A stretch of 5,778 nucleotides of DNA, taken from contig DYLE01000160.1 in NCBI GenBank assembly GCA_020722245.1, positions 1-5,778 on the forward strand. Direction: 5' to 3'. This document shows positions 1 through 5,375 of this stretch, piece after piece. This stretch comes from Desulfonema limicola (lineage in GTDB: Bacteria; Desulfobacterota; Desulfobacteria; Desulfobacterales; Desulfosalsimonadaceae). The notes below the pieces were generated by a model. It worked only from the letters and a program-made list of their open reading frames with translations. It searched no databases and was not told the origin of the DNA. Every line of letters begins with the position of its first letter. The first letter of the stretch is position 1. Both the position numbers and the translations under genes were made by a program.

Positions 1-98
1 CCAGCCGTTTCTCCTTTCCAGGGATGTCAAAGAAACTCCTTTAAGCCCTGAAGCTTTTCATAAAGCCCTCGAATGGTTTGTTTGATCTCAACGCTCAT
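1..98 (-). CDS. prfB: Peptide chain release factor 2 (RF2), 5' end only, containing a programmed +1 frameshift
   Basis: RF2 recognises UGA and UAA stop codons and triggers peptide release on the ribosome. Only the first 32 or so residues are in the window; the gene continues past the left edge. The ATG at 98-96 is preceded by a good ribosome binding site, GGGAG at 111-107, eight bases upstream. Frame 0 encodes 23 residues (MSVEIKQTIRGL... ending KEFL) and then meets TGA at 29-27. A +1 shift at CTT-T continues as D-I-P-G-K-E-K-R-L. This matches the start of bacterial RF2 (E. coli has LRGYLDYDAKKERL at the same place). The gene lies 29 bp downstream of lnt on the same strand, so it is probably co-transcribed with it. 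The identity rests on a short stretch, but the recoding signal is so specific to prfB that I am confident. It should not be annotated as a 23-residue peptide or a pseudogene. Confidence 0.93.
26..41 (-). promoter_or_regulatory. prfB: prfB programmed +1 ribosomal frameshift site
   Basis: Read on the minus strand, the site is AAGGAG (41-36), TTT (35-33), CTT (32-30), TGA (29-27), with C at 26 being the base after the in-frame stop. E. coli prfB has AGGGGG-TAT-CTT-TGA-C, with the same three-base spacing between the internal Shine-Dalgarno element and the CTT slippery codon. In the known mechanism, scarce RF2 makes the ribosome pause at UGA. The internal Shine-Dalgarno pairing then pushes the tRNA-Leu from CUU to UUU, and translation continues at GAC. 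RF2 thereby limits its own synthesis. The stop is codon 24 here, against codon 26 in E. coli. Confidence 0.93.
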
Positions 99-106
99 AT
101 TTCAGT

Positions 107-111
107 CTCCC
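107..111 (-). promoter_or_regulatory. Ribosome binding site of prfB
   Basis: GGGAG on the minus strand, eight bases before the ATG at 98-96, within the 29-bp gap after the lnt stop codon. It supports the ATG at 98 as the real prfB start. It also indicates that prfB has independent initiation rather than simple read-through from lnt. Confidence 0.7.
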
Positions 112-127
112 GTAAAGGGTTGTGCTT

Positions 128-1708
128 TTATAGGTTGCTTTTAAATCGAATCCTCACAATTCTTATCACAATAAAAACAAAACTTGCAACAAAACAAGCC
201 AGGGCGAACAGCTTCCCCCGGCGGGTGTAAAAACTGGTCATGTTGCGAACCACAGGCACATCGCGGGTTATAGCGGCTTCCTTAAAAAGCCCGGTGGTCT
301 CCAGGATCCGGCCCGCCGGATCAATAAAACCGGAAATTCCGGTGTTTGCGGCCCTGACCAGGGAACGGCGGTTTTCAACGGCGCGAAAAACCGCCATGGA
401 AAAATGCTGATACGGCGCGCCGGTCTTTCCGAACCAGGCGTCGTTTGTGATATTGACCAGAAGGCCCGCATGGTTGTAAACCATCGCCGCGCAAAGCGCC
501 GGAAAAATCACCTCATAGCAGACCGCAACGCCCAACCCCGCCCTTTCCCATTTCAGGATGCTTCCCGGAACGCCGGTCTGAAACTCGCCGACCTGGGCGA
601 CCATTTTATGAATAAACGGCAGCCATTTTTTTAACGGCACATACTCGCCGAACGGCACCAGATGCACCTTGTCGTACCGGCCCTGAATATTTCCGTCCGG
701 CCCCAGCAGATAGGCGCTGTTGTAGTAAAAAACCTCTTCCTCCTGAAGCGCCACCGCTGGAGCGCCGATCAAAAACGCGCATTCCATGCCGCGAACCGCC
801 CGGATCACCCGCTCCGTCATGGCCGCGTCATATTCAAAATAAAAAGGGGCGGCGGTCTCAGGCCACACCACCAGATCCGGACCGGCGTGACAGGCCGTTT
901 GGGACATCCTCAAATATTTTTCAAGGGTATCCTCCTGAAACCGCTCATCCCATTTTTCAGGCTGGGGGATATTCCCCTGTATCACCGCAACCTTCACGGA
1001 TTCCCCCTGTGAAACCATCCGGTCAATGGAATTGATCCGGATTTTCCCGTAGATCAGGGTGATGAAGAGGACGGCCGCCAGCGCCAAAACCGAAACCCAG
1101 ACCAGGGCTTTTCCGATCTGCCGGCCCTGCCATTCACACCGCATTTGCCGGGCCAGCCAGAAAAAAATCACGCTGTTTGCAAAAACAACCAGAAAGGAAA
1201 CCCCATGTATGCCCCATAAATCTGCAATCTGTATTAAATGCAGGTGGTTATATTGACTATACCCGATCAGCCCCCATGGAAATCCGGAAAACAAAAAGGA
1301 GCGAAGGTATTCCGCGCCAACCCAGAAAACCGGCGCCATCACCAGGGCTGAAAACGGGCTGGAACAGAGGCCGGCCAGCGCTGCTGCAAAGCCCCCCAGG
1401 TAGAGAGAAAGATAAAAGGCCAACAGAAAAAGGATCAAGCCGCTCAGCCAAAGCGGCAGAAATCCATAGGTGTGCATGGTCCCGATCAGCCAGTAAAGAA
1501 GGGTGACAAAATGAACACAACCTGAAATCAGCCCGAGATAAAACCCGTGTAACGCAAAATGACCCCGGATGGCAAAAAGCAGAAAAACCACGGCGACCCA
1601 GGCCGCAGGCCATGCCCCCACAGGCGGGAACCCGGCGGTCAGCAAAAGCCCGGACAGCAGCGCAAGCGTGATTTCTCTGTAATGAATCGCGGCCTCTTTT
1701 CTCTCCAT
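128..1708 (-). CDS. lnt: Apolipoprotein N-acyltransferase
   Basis: Inner-membrane enzyme that performs the last step of lipoprotein maturation, moving an acyl chain from phospholipid to the free N-terminal cysteine amine of apolipoprotein. The product has 526 residues, typical for the family. Hydrophobic segments fill roughly residues 12-220, and one more lies at about 499-518, consistent with eight membrane passes around a periplasmic nitrilase domain (about 237-490). All the residues known to matter in E. coli Lnt have clear counterparts: W253 (KWDE), E284 (VVWPE), K347 (RYDKVHLVPFGE), E355, C397-Y398-E399 (VCYE). The catalytic triad is E284-K347-C397. The ATG at 1708 is the first start codon after an in-frame stop at 1750-1748, so the N-terminus is well bounded. 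Its Shine-Dalgarno sequence is poor, with only GGA directly next to the ATG. prfB follows 29 bp downstream. The gene is divergent from rfbD. Confidence 0.97.
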   Translation of the reverse strand: MERKEAAIHYREITLALLSGLLLTAGFPPVGAWPAAWVAVVFLLFAIRGHFALHGFYLGLISGCVHFVTLLYWLIGTMHTYGFLPLWLSGLILFLLAFYLSLYLGGFAAALAGLCSSPFSALVMAPVFWVGAEYLRSFLFSGFPWGLIGYSQYNHLHLIQIADLWGIHGVSFLVVFANSVIFFWLARQMRCEWQGRQIGKALVWVSVLALAAVLFITLIYGKIRINSIDRMVSQGESVKVAVIQGNIPQPEKWDERFQEDTLEKYLRMSQTACHAGPDLVVWPETAAPFYFEYDAAMTERVIRAVRGMECAFLIGAPAVALQEEEVFYYNSAYLLGPDGNIQGRYDKVHLVPFGEYVPLKKWLPFIHKMVAQVGEFQTGVPGSILKWERAGLGVAVCYEVIFPALCAAMVYNHAGLLVNITNDAWFGKTGAPYQHFSMAVFRAVENRRSLVRAANTGISGFIDPAGRILETTGLFKEAAITRDVPVVRNMTSFYTRRGKLFALACFVASFVFIVIRIVRIRFKSNL

Positions 1709-1729
1709 TCCAAACCATCGGCAGGGGTT

Positions 1730-1752
1730 GATAAAATTTGTTTTACCTTATC
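1730..1752. repeat. AT-rich imperfect palindrome over the candidate lnt -10 region
   Basis: GATAA (1730-1734) is mirrored by TTATC (1748-1752). Inside the same stretch TAAAA (1732-1736) is mirrored by TTTTA (1741-1745) around a TTTG centre. The two symmetries have slightly different centres. The element covers the proposed -10 and start region of lnt, so it could be an operator, but AT-rich DNA gives such matches easily. Confidence 0.25.
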
Positions 1753-1772
1753 ATCCGCATGGCTGCTGTCAA
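1745..1772 (-). promoter_or_regulatory. Candidate sigma-70-type promoter for lnt-prfB
   Basis: On the minus strand a perfect -35 hexamer TTGACA (1772-1767) is followed after 16 bases by TAAGGT (1750-1745). TAAGGT matches the -10 consensus at its first, second and last positions. Transcription would start near 1738, about 30 bases before the lnt ATG. The -35 match and the position are convincing; the -10 is weak. No start-site data are available. Confidence 0.5.
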
Positions 1773-1814
1773 TACCCTTATACCAGGAATCCAGGTGCTG
1801 CCGACAATTTCTGA

Positions 1815-1843
1815 TTGTTTTCATATCATTTTTTTTGTAGCAT
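1815..1843 (+). promoter_or_regulatory. Weak candidate promoter for the rfb operon
   Basis: TTGTTT (1815-1820), a 17-base spacer containing a T tract, then TAGCAT (1838-1843, four of six matches to the -10 consensus). It lies about 60 bases upstream of the rfbD start and is the best sigma-70-like pair I found on this strand. The -35 is poor, so a different promoter or an activator-dependent one is possible. Confidence 0.25.
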
Positions 1844-1905
1844 CCGCATAAACCATTAAACCGGCATTATGCATTTTCCCGATTCATCAACGGATCTGAT
1901 TTGAG

Positions 1906-2811
1906 ATGAGAATACTGATTACCGGCGGAAACGGACAGCTCGGCAGGGAGTGCAGGGCTGTTCTTAAACCGGATCACCGAGTGACTGCTGTGGATATCGA
2001 GGATTTGGATATCACCGATCCGGCAGGGGTGGATGCCTACATTAAACACCACCGGCCCGAGGTGATCGTAAACTGCGCGGCCTTTACTCAGGTGGATGAC
2101 TGTGAAACCAACAGGGAATCCGCCCGGCAGGTCAACGTCAACGGGCCGGACAACCTTGCCTTGTGCGCCGCCCGATACAAAGCCCGGCTTGTTCATATCT
2201 CCACGGACTATGTCTTTGACGGCAAAAAACCAGTCCCAAACCCCTATAAGGAAGCCGATCGGCCGAATCCGCTTTCCCATTACGGCCGGACCAAGTTTGA
2301 GGGGGAACAGGCGGTTTTGAAGTATGCCGGGAGTTTCATCATCCTTCGGACAGCCTGGCTCTATGGATTTTATGGAAAAAATTTCTTAAAAACCATCCTT
2401 GCCAGGGCCTTGGCAGGCAACCGGCAAACCTTGAAAATCGTCAACGATCAGTACGGCTCCCCCACCTGGGCGCACCGCCTGGCGCTTCAGATCAGACACC
2501 TGATTCAAAACAGGGCCGAAGGCATCTATCACGCCTCCTCAGAGGGGTATTGCACCTGGTATGAGCTGGCAAAACGGTTTCTTGAAAAAATGGAAATCTC
2601 CTGCGATCTCAGGCCCTGTCGCACGGATGAATACCCGACCCGCGCCGTCCGGCCGAAAAACTCCATTCTAGAAAACAGCCGGCTTACAGCCGAAGGGTTG
2701 AACCGGATGAAGCCATGGCCGGACGATTTGGATCGGTTCGTCCGAAAATACAAAGACCGCCTGATTCAGGAATGCAAAACCAAAACAGAACCCCTAAAGA
2801 GGCGCCCATGA
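1906..2811 (+). CDS. rfbD: dTDP-4-dehydrorhamnose reductase
   Basis: Last enzyme of dTDP-L-rhamnose synthesis (also called rmlD). It reduces dTDP-4-dehydro-L-rhamnose with NAD(P)H in the cytoplasm. The 301 residues form an extended short-chain dehydrogenase/reductase. The nucleotide-binding GGNGQLG is at residues 7-13, ISTDYVFDG at 98-106, and the catalytic Y126-x3-K130 pair is in HYGRTK. RTAWLYG (148-154), DQYGSPTWA (181-189) and RPKNSIL (249-255) are typical of RmlD. The ATG at 1906 starts directly with the Rossmann strand MRILITGG, and an in-frame TGA at 1897-1899 excludes any longer form. The Shine-Dalgarno sequence is weak (GGAT at 1892-1895). It is the first gene of the operon and its stop overlaps the rfbB start in ATGA. 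The lysine-rich tail after about residue 288 is probably non-catalytic. Confidence 0.96.
   Translation: MRILITGGNGQLGRECRAVLKPDHRVTAVDIEDLDITDPAGVDAYIKHHRPEVIVNCAAFTQVDDCETNRESARQVNVNGPDNLALCAARYKARLVHISTDYVFDGKKPVPNPYKEADRPNPLSHYGRTKFEGEQAVLKYAGSFIILRTAWLYGFYGKNFLKTILARALAGNRQTLKIVNDQYGSPTWAHRLALQIRHLIQNRAEGIYHASSEGYCTWYELAKRFLEKMEISCDLRPCRTDEYPTRAVRPKNSILENSRLTAEGLNRMKPWPDDLDRFVRKYKDRLIQECKTKTEPLKRRP
2796..2802 (+). promoter_or_regulatory. Ribosome binding site that fixes the rfbB start
   Basis: AAAGAGG lies five bases before the ATG at 2808, inside the 3' end of rfbD. The reading frame is open upstream of this ATG, back to an earlier ATG at 2715. The ribosome binding site and the immediate start of the Rossmann fold (MNILVTGG) make 2808 the correct start. 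Confidence 0.75.
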
Positions 2812-3854
2812 ACATCCTTGTCACCGGAGGCAGCGGGTTTATCGGCACCAATTTCATCCGATACCTGTTAAACACCCCCGCTTTCACCGGCCAGATCACC
2901 AATGTCGATGCCCTCACCTACGCGGGCAACCCGGAAAACCTCTCCGATATGGAAAAAAAATTCCCCGGCAGGTACCGATTCATTAAGGCAGACATTTGCG
3001 ATCAGGCCGCGATCGAAAAAATCTTTGATGATCACGGCATCGATACGGTCTGCCATTTTGCCGCGGAATCCCATGTGGACCGCTCCATCGTCTCCCCGGA
3101 CGCCTTTATTCAGACCAACATCGTCGGGACCTTCACCCTGCTGGAAACCGCGAAAAAGCGCATGGACCGGATTGTTAGATTCCATCATATCAGCACGGAC
3201 GAGGTTTACGGCAGCCTGGGCGACACGGGTTATTTCACGGAAAAAACCCCCTATGACCCGAGCAGCCCCTATTCGGCGTCCAAGGCCTCCTCAGACCATC
3301 TGGTGCGGGCCTATCACAGGACCTACGGCCTGCCGGTGACCATCTCCAACTGTTCCAACAACTACGGCCCTTTCCAGTTTCCGGAAAAGCTGATCCCTCT
3401 GATGATTTTAAACGCCCTGGAGGGAAAGCCCCTGCCGGTTTACGGCGACGGCGGGAATGTGAGGGACTGGCTGTATGTCATTGATCACTGCAGCGCCGTG
3501 TGGGAAATCCTTCAGCGCGGAAAAACCGGTGAAACCTATAACATCGGCGGAAACTGCGAAATGAAAAACATCGAGCTGGTGGAAAAGATCTGCGACATCA
3601 TCGACCAGAAGCAGGTCCCTGGATTCAACGGATCACGAAGGAAGCTGATCACCTTGGTCAAGGACCGGCCCGGCCATGACCGGCGATATGCCATCGACGC
3701 CTCAAAACTGAAGGCCGAGCTGGGCTGGAGCCCGATCACCCCCCTGGATAAGGGGCTTTATGATACCGTCTCCTGGTATATCGATCACCGGGACTGGGTC
3801 AACCGGGTCATCACCGGAGAATACCGGTCATGGATCAAACGCCAGTATGGATAA
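2808..3854 (+). CDS. rfbB: dTDP-glucose 4,6-dehydratase
   Basis: Second step of the rhamnose pathway (rmlB): NAD-dependent conversion of dTDP-glucose to dTDP-4-dehydro-6-deoxyglucose. From the ATG at 2808 the product is 348 residues, normal for the family. It is an extended SDR. NAD binding is by GGSGFIG (residues 7-13) and D34 in NVDALTYAGN. The dehydratase triad T130-D131-E132 is in ISTDEVYG, and the catalytic Y155-x3-K159 is in YSASK. NNYGPFQFPEKLIP (184-197), RDWLYV (219-224) and RPGHDRRYAID (287-297) are strong RmlB signatures. A longer open frame from 2715 exists, but it would add 31 proline- and basic-rich residues that merely read through rfbD in another frame. ATG and the rfbD TGA overlap in ATGA, which suggests translational coupling. 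rfbA follows after 24 bp. Confidence 0.97.
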   Translation: MNILVTGGSGFIGTNFIRYLLNTPAFTGQITNVDALTYAGNPENLSDMEKKFPGRYRFIKADICDQAAIEKIFDDHGIDTVCHFAAESHVDRSIVSPDAFIQTNIVGTFTLLETAKKRMDRIVRFHHISTDEVYGSLGDTGYFTEKTPYDPSSPYSASKASSDHLVRAYHRTYGLPVTISNCSNNYGPFQFPEKLIPLMILNALEGKPLPVYGDGGNVRDWLYVIDHCSAVWEILQRGKTGETYNIGGNCEMKNIELVEKICDIIDQKQVPGFNGSRRKLITLVKDRPGHDRRYAIDASKLKAELGWSPITPLDKGLYDTVSWYIDHRDWVNRVITGEYRSWIKRQYG

Positions 3855-3866
3855 CCTCGTTTAAGC

Positions 3867-3871
3867 AAGGA
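3867..3871 (+). promoter_or_regulatory. Ribosome binding site of rfbA
   Basis: AAGGA lies seven bases upstream of the ATG at 3879, in the 24-bp gap after rfbB. It is one of the clearer initiation signals of the operon. The gap has no terminator-like structure. Confidence 0.7.
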
Positions 3872-3878
3872 TGTCACC

Positions 3879-4772
3879 ATGAAAGGAATTATACTTGCCG
3901 GCGGCTCGGGAACCCGGCTCTACCCCCTGACCCGGGTGACCAGCAAGCAGCTGCTCCCGGTCTATGACAAGCCCATGATCTACTACCCCCTGGCCGTGCT
4001 GATGCTGGGCGGCATTCGGGAGATCCTGATCATCTCCACCCCCCAGGATCTTCCCAACTTCAAGGCGCTTCTGGGCGACGGATCATGGCTCGGGCTCTCC
4101 TTCTCCTACATGGAGCAGCCGCGGCCCGAGGGGATCGCCCAGGCCTTTGTCATCGGAAAAGATTTTATCGGCGGCGATCCCGTCTGTCTGATCCTGGGGG
4201 ACAACCTGTTCCACGGCAACAACCTTTCAGGGATCTTAAAGAACGCCTTTGCCGCCAATACCGGCGGGGTGGTGTTCGGATACCGGGTTCAGGATCCCAA
4301 ACGCTACGGCGTGGTGGAGTTTGACGAGAACGGAAACGTCATCGGCATCGAAGAAAAGCCTCAGCTCCCCAAATCCAACTACGCGGTGGCCGGCCTCTAC
4401 ATCTACACCAACGAGGTGGTGGAAATCGCCTCCCATCTTACCCCGTCGCACCGCGGGGAGCTGGAGATCACCGACGTGAACAGGGAATACCTTCGCCGTA
4501 AAAGGCTGCGGGTGAAGATCCTCGGAAGGGGCTTTGCCTGGCTGGACATGGGCACCCATGAATCCATGCAGCAGGCGGCCAGCTACGTCCAATCCGTTCA
4601 GAACCGGCAGGGGGTCAAGATCGCCTGCATCGAGGAGATCGCCTACCGCCTCGGCTACATCGGCGGCCAGGACCTGAGAGACATCGCATCCGATATGAAA
4701 AACAACGACTATGGGCAGTACCTTTACGAAATCTCACAGATCAAACGAACGGAAATCGCCAAATGGTTTTAG
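3879..4772 (+). CDS. rfbA: Glucose-1-phosphate thymidylyltransferase
   Basis: First and committed step of the pathway (rmlA): glucose-1-phosphate plus dTTP gives dTDP-glucose and pyrophosphate. In the family it is feedback-inhibited by dTDP-rhamnose. The 297 residues contain the nucleotidyltransferase signature LAGGSGTRLYPLT (6-18), with K23 and LPVYDKPMIYYPL following. Metal-binding D108 is in LGDNLFHG, then YGVVEFD (143-149), EEKP (158-161), GELEITDVN (193-201) and WLDMGTH (221-227, with the second metal-binding aspartate D223). The C-terminal NNDYGQYL motif is typical of RmlA. The length is slightly above the usual 285-293 because of a short tail ending IAKWF. The last three codons overlap the start of rfbC. 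Codon use looks richer in G/C at third positions than in rfbD. Confidence 0.97.
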   Translation: MKGIILAGGSGTRLYPLTRVTSKQLLPVYDKPMIYYPLAVLMLGGIREILIISTPQDLPNFKALLGDGSWLGLSFSYMEQPRPEGIAQAFVIGKDFIGGDPVCLILGDNLFHGNNLSGILKNAFAANTGGVVFGYRVQDPKRYGVVEFDENGNVIGIEEKPQLPKSNYAVAGLYIYTNEVVEIASHLTPSHRGELEITDVNREYLRRKRLRVKILGRGFAWLDMGTHESMQQAASYVQSVQNRQGVKIACIEEIAYRLGYIGGQDLRDIASDMKNNDYGQYLYEISQIKRTEIAKWF

Positions 4773-5323
4773 ATATCATTCCGACGAGGATTCCCGGAGT
4801 GCTTCAGATCGAACCCCAGCGGTTTGAAGACAACCGGGGATTTTTCATGGAAACCTACCACCGGGAAAAGTATGTGCAAGCCGGGATCAAAAAGGCTTTT
4901 GTCCAGGACAACCACTCCCACTCACATAAACACGTGCTGCGCGGGCTTCATTACCAGCTCAACCATCCCCAGGGGAAGCTGATCTACACGGTGACCGGAG
5001 AGATATTCGACGTGGCGGTGGATATTCGGCGCGGCTCCCCCACCTTCCGGCAGTGGGTGGGGGCGCACCTTTCGGCGCAAAACAAAAGACAGATCTACAT
5101 CCCGGAAGGGTTCGCCCACGGGTTTGTCGTGTTAAGCGAGGTTGCGGATGTGATCTATAAATGCACGGATCTCTATGCCCCCGGGGACGAATACGGGATC
5201 CTCTGGAATGACCCGGAAATCGGCATCAAATGGCCGGACTGCGTTCCGATCCTCTCCGAAAAAGACTCTCAAAACCCGGTGATCACGGCTATCCCCGAAG
5301 ACCGTCTGCCGGTTTATCCCTAA
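4763..5323 (+). CDS. rfbC: dTDP-4-dehydrorhamnose 3,5-epimerase
   Basis: Third step of the pathway (rmlC): double epimerisation at C3 and C5 of the 4-keto-6-deoxy sugar, supplying the substrate of RfbD. The 186 residues form a cupin-type beta barrel. Recognisable features are IPGVLQIEPQRFEDNRGFF (10-28), VQDNHSHS (47-54), the catalytic-region motif R60-G-L-H63-YQ, K72, a DVAVDIRRGSPTF strand (83-95), IPEGFAHGF (113-121), Y132 and Y138 in the YKCTDLY stretch, and D168 as the probable partner of H63. No key residue is missing. The start ATG lies inside the last codons of rfbA, giving a 10-bp overlap. A modest GGAAA sequence sits about nine bases upstream. Starting here gives a normal N-terminus, and no later ATG fits as well. 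It is the last gene of the operon and converges on the crotonase gene. Confidence 0.97.
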   Translation: MVLDIIPTRIPGVLQIEPQRFEDNRGFFMETYHREKYVQAGIKKAFVQDNHSHSHKHVLRGLHYQLNHPQGKLIYTVTGEIFDVAVDIRRGSPTFRQWVGAHLSAQNKRQIYIPEGFAHGFVVLSEVADVIYKCTDLYAPGDEYGILWNDPEIGIKWPDCVPILSEKDSQNPVITAIPEDRLPVYP

Positions 5324-5333
5324 CCGAAATCGC

Positions 5334-5353
5334 GCCCTGGCGATCATCAGGGC
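5334..5353. other. Short hairpin between convergent genes
   Basis: GCCCTG (5334-5339) pairs with CAGGGC (5348-5353) around an eight-base loop. It sits in the 52-bp gap between the ends of rfbC and the crotonase gene, where a bidirectional terminator would be expected. There is no T run directly after the stem in either direction, and the stem is only six pairs. I therefore do not call it an intrinsic terminator. Confidence 0.3.
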
Positions 5354-5375
5354 CTTGAGCTTCCCCCAAAAAACG

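Larger units (their letters stand above)
1709..1905. other. Divergent intergenic region between lnt and rfbD
   Basis: A 197-bp stretch, visibly more AT-rich than the flanking genes, that must contain the promoters for both the leftward lnt-prfB unit and the rightward rfb operon. It holds a TTGACA promoter candidate for lnt, an AT-rich palindrome (1730-1752), a short T tract (around 1829-1836), a small GCAT-T-ATGC palindrome (1864-1872) and two copies of CATCCGCAT (1752-1760 and 1841-1849). I see no convincing coding sequence, tRNA or riboswitch. A short open frame that crosses into lnt (1639-1824, minus) has no recognisable product. Confidence 0.7.

Noticed and set aside
1..98. prfB fragment as a pseudogene or a 23-residue small protein
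   Set aside because: The stop codon sits in the exact recoding context of prfB, and RF2-like sequence continues in the +1 frame, so it is programmed recoding and not damage.
404..1012. Open frames antisense to lnt (404-634 and 662-1012)
   Set aside because: They are mirror frames of a strongly supported gene, with no ribosome binding site of note and no recognisable protein features.
1257..1718. Open frame of 153 codons on the minus strand within lnt
   Set aside because: It is an alternative frame of the same strand as lnt, with a Cys/Arg/Phe/Ser-rich composition and no recognisable domain. lnt in the overlapping frame has all catalytic residues.
1639..1824. 61-codon frame on the minus strand covering the lnt promoter region and start
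   Set aside because: It overlaps the lnt N-terminus in another frame and contains the candidate lnt promoter. Its sequence resembles no family I know and ends in a basic, cysteine-containing stretch typical of a chance frame.
2715..2807. N-terminal extension of rfbB from an ATG at 2715
   Set aside because: The added residues read through rfbD in another frame. The family begins with the Rossmann strand at the 2808 ATG, which has a good ribosome binding site.
5334..5353. Intrinsic terminator between rfbC and the crotonase gene
   Set aside because: The inverted repeat is real, but the stem is only six pairs and no T tract follows on either strand. It is listed only as a hairpin.
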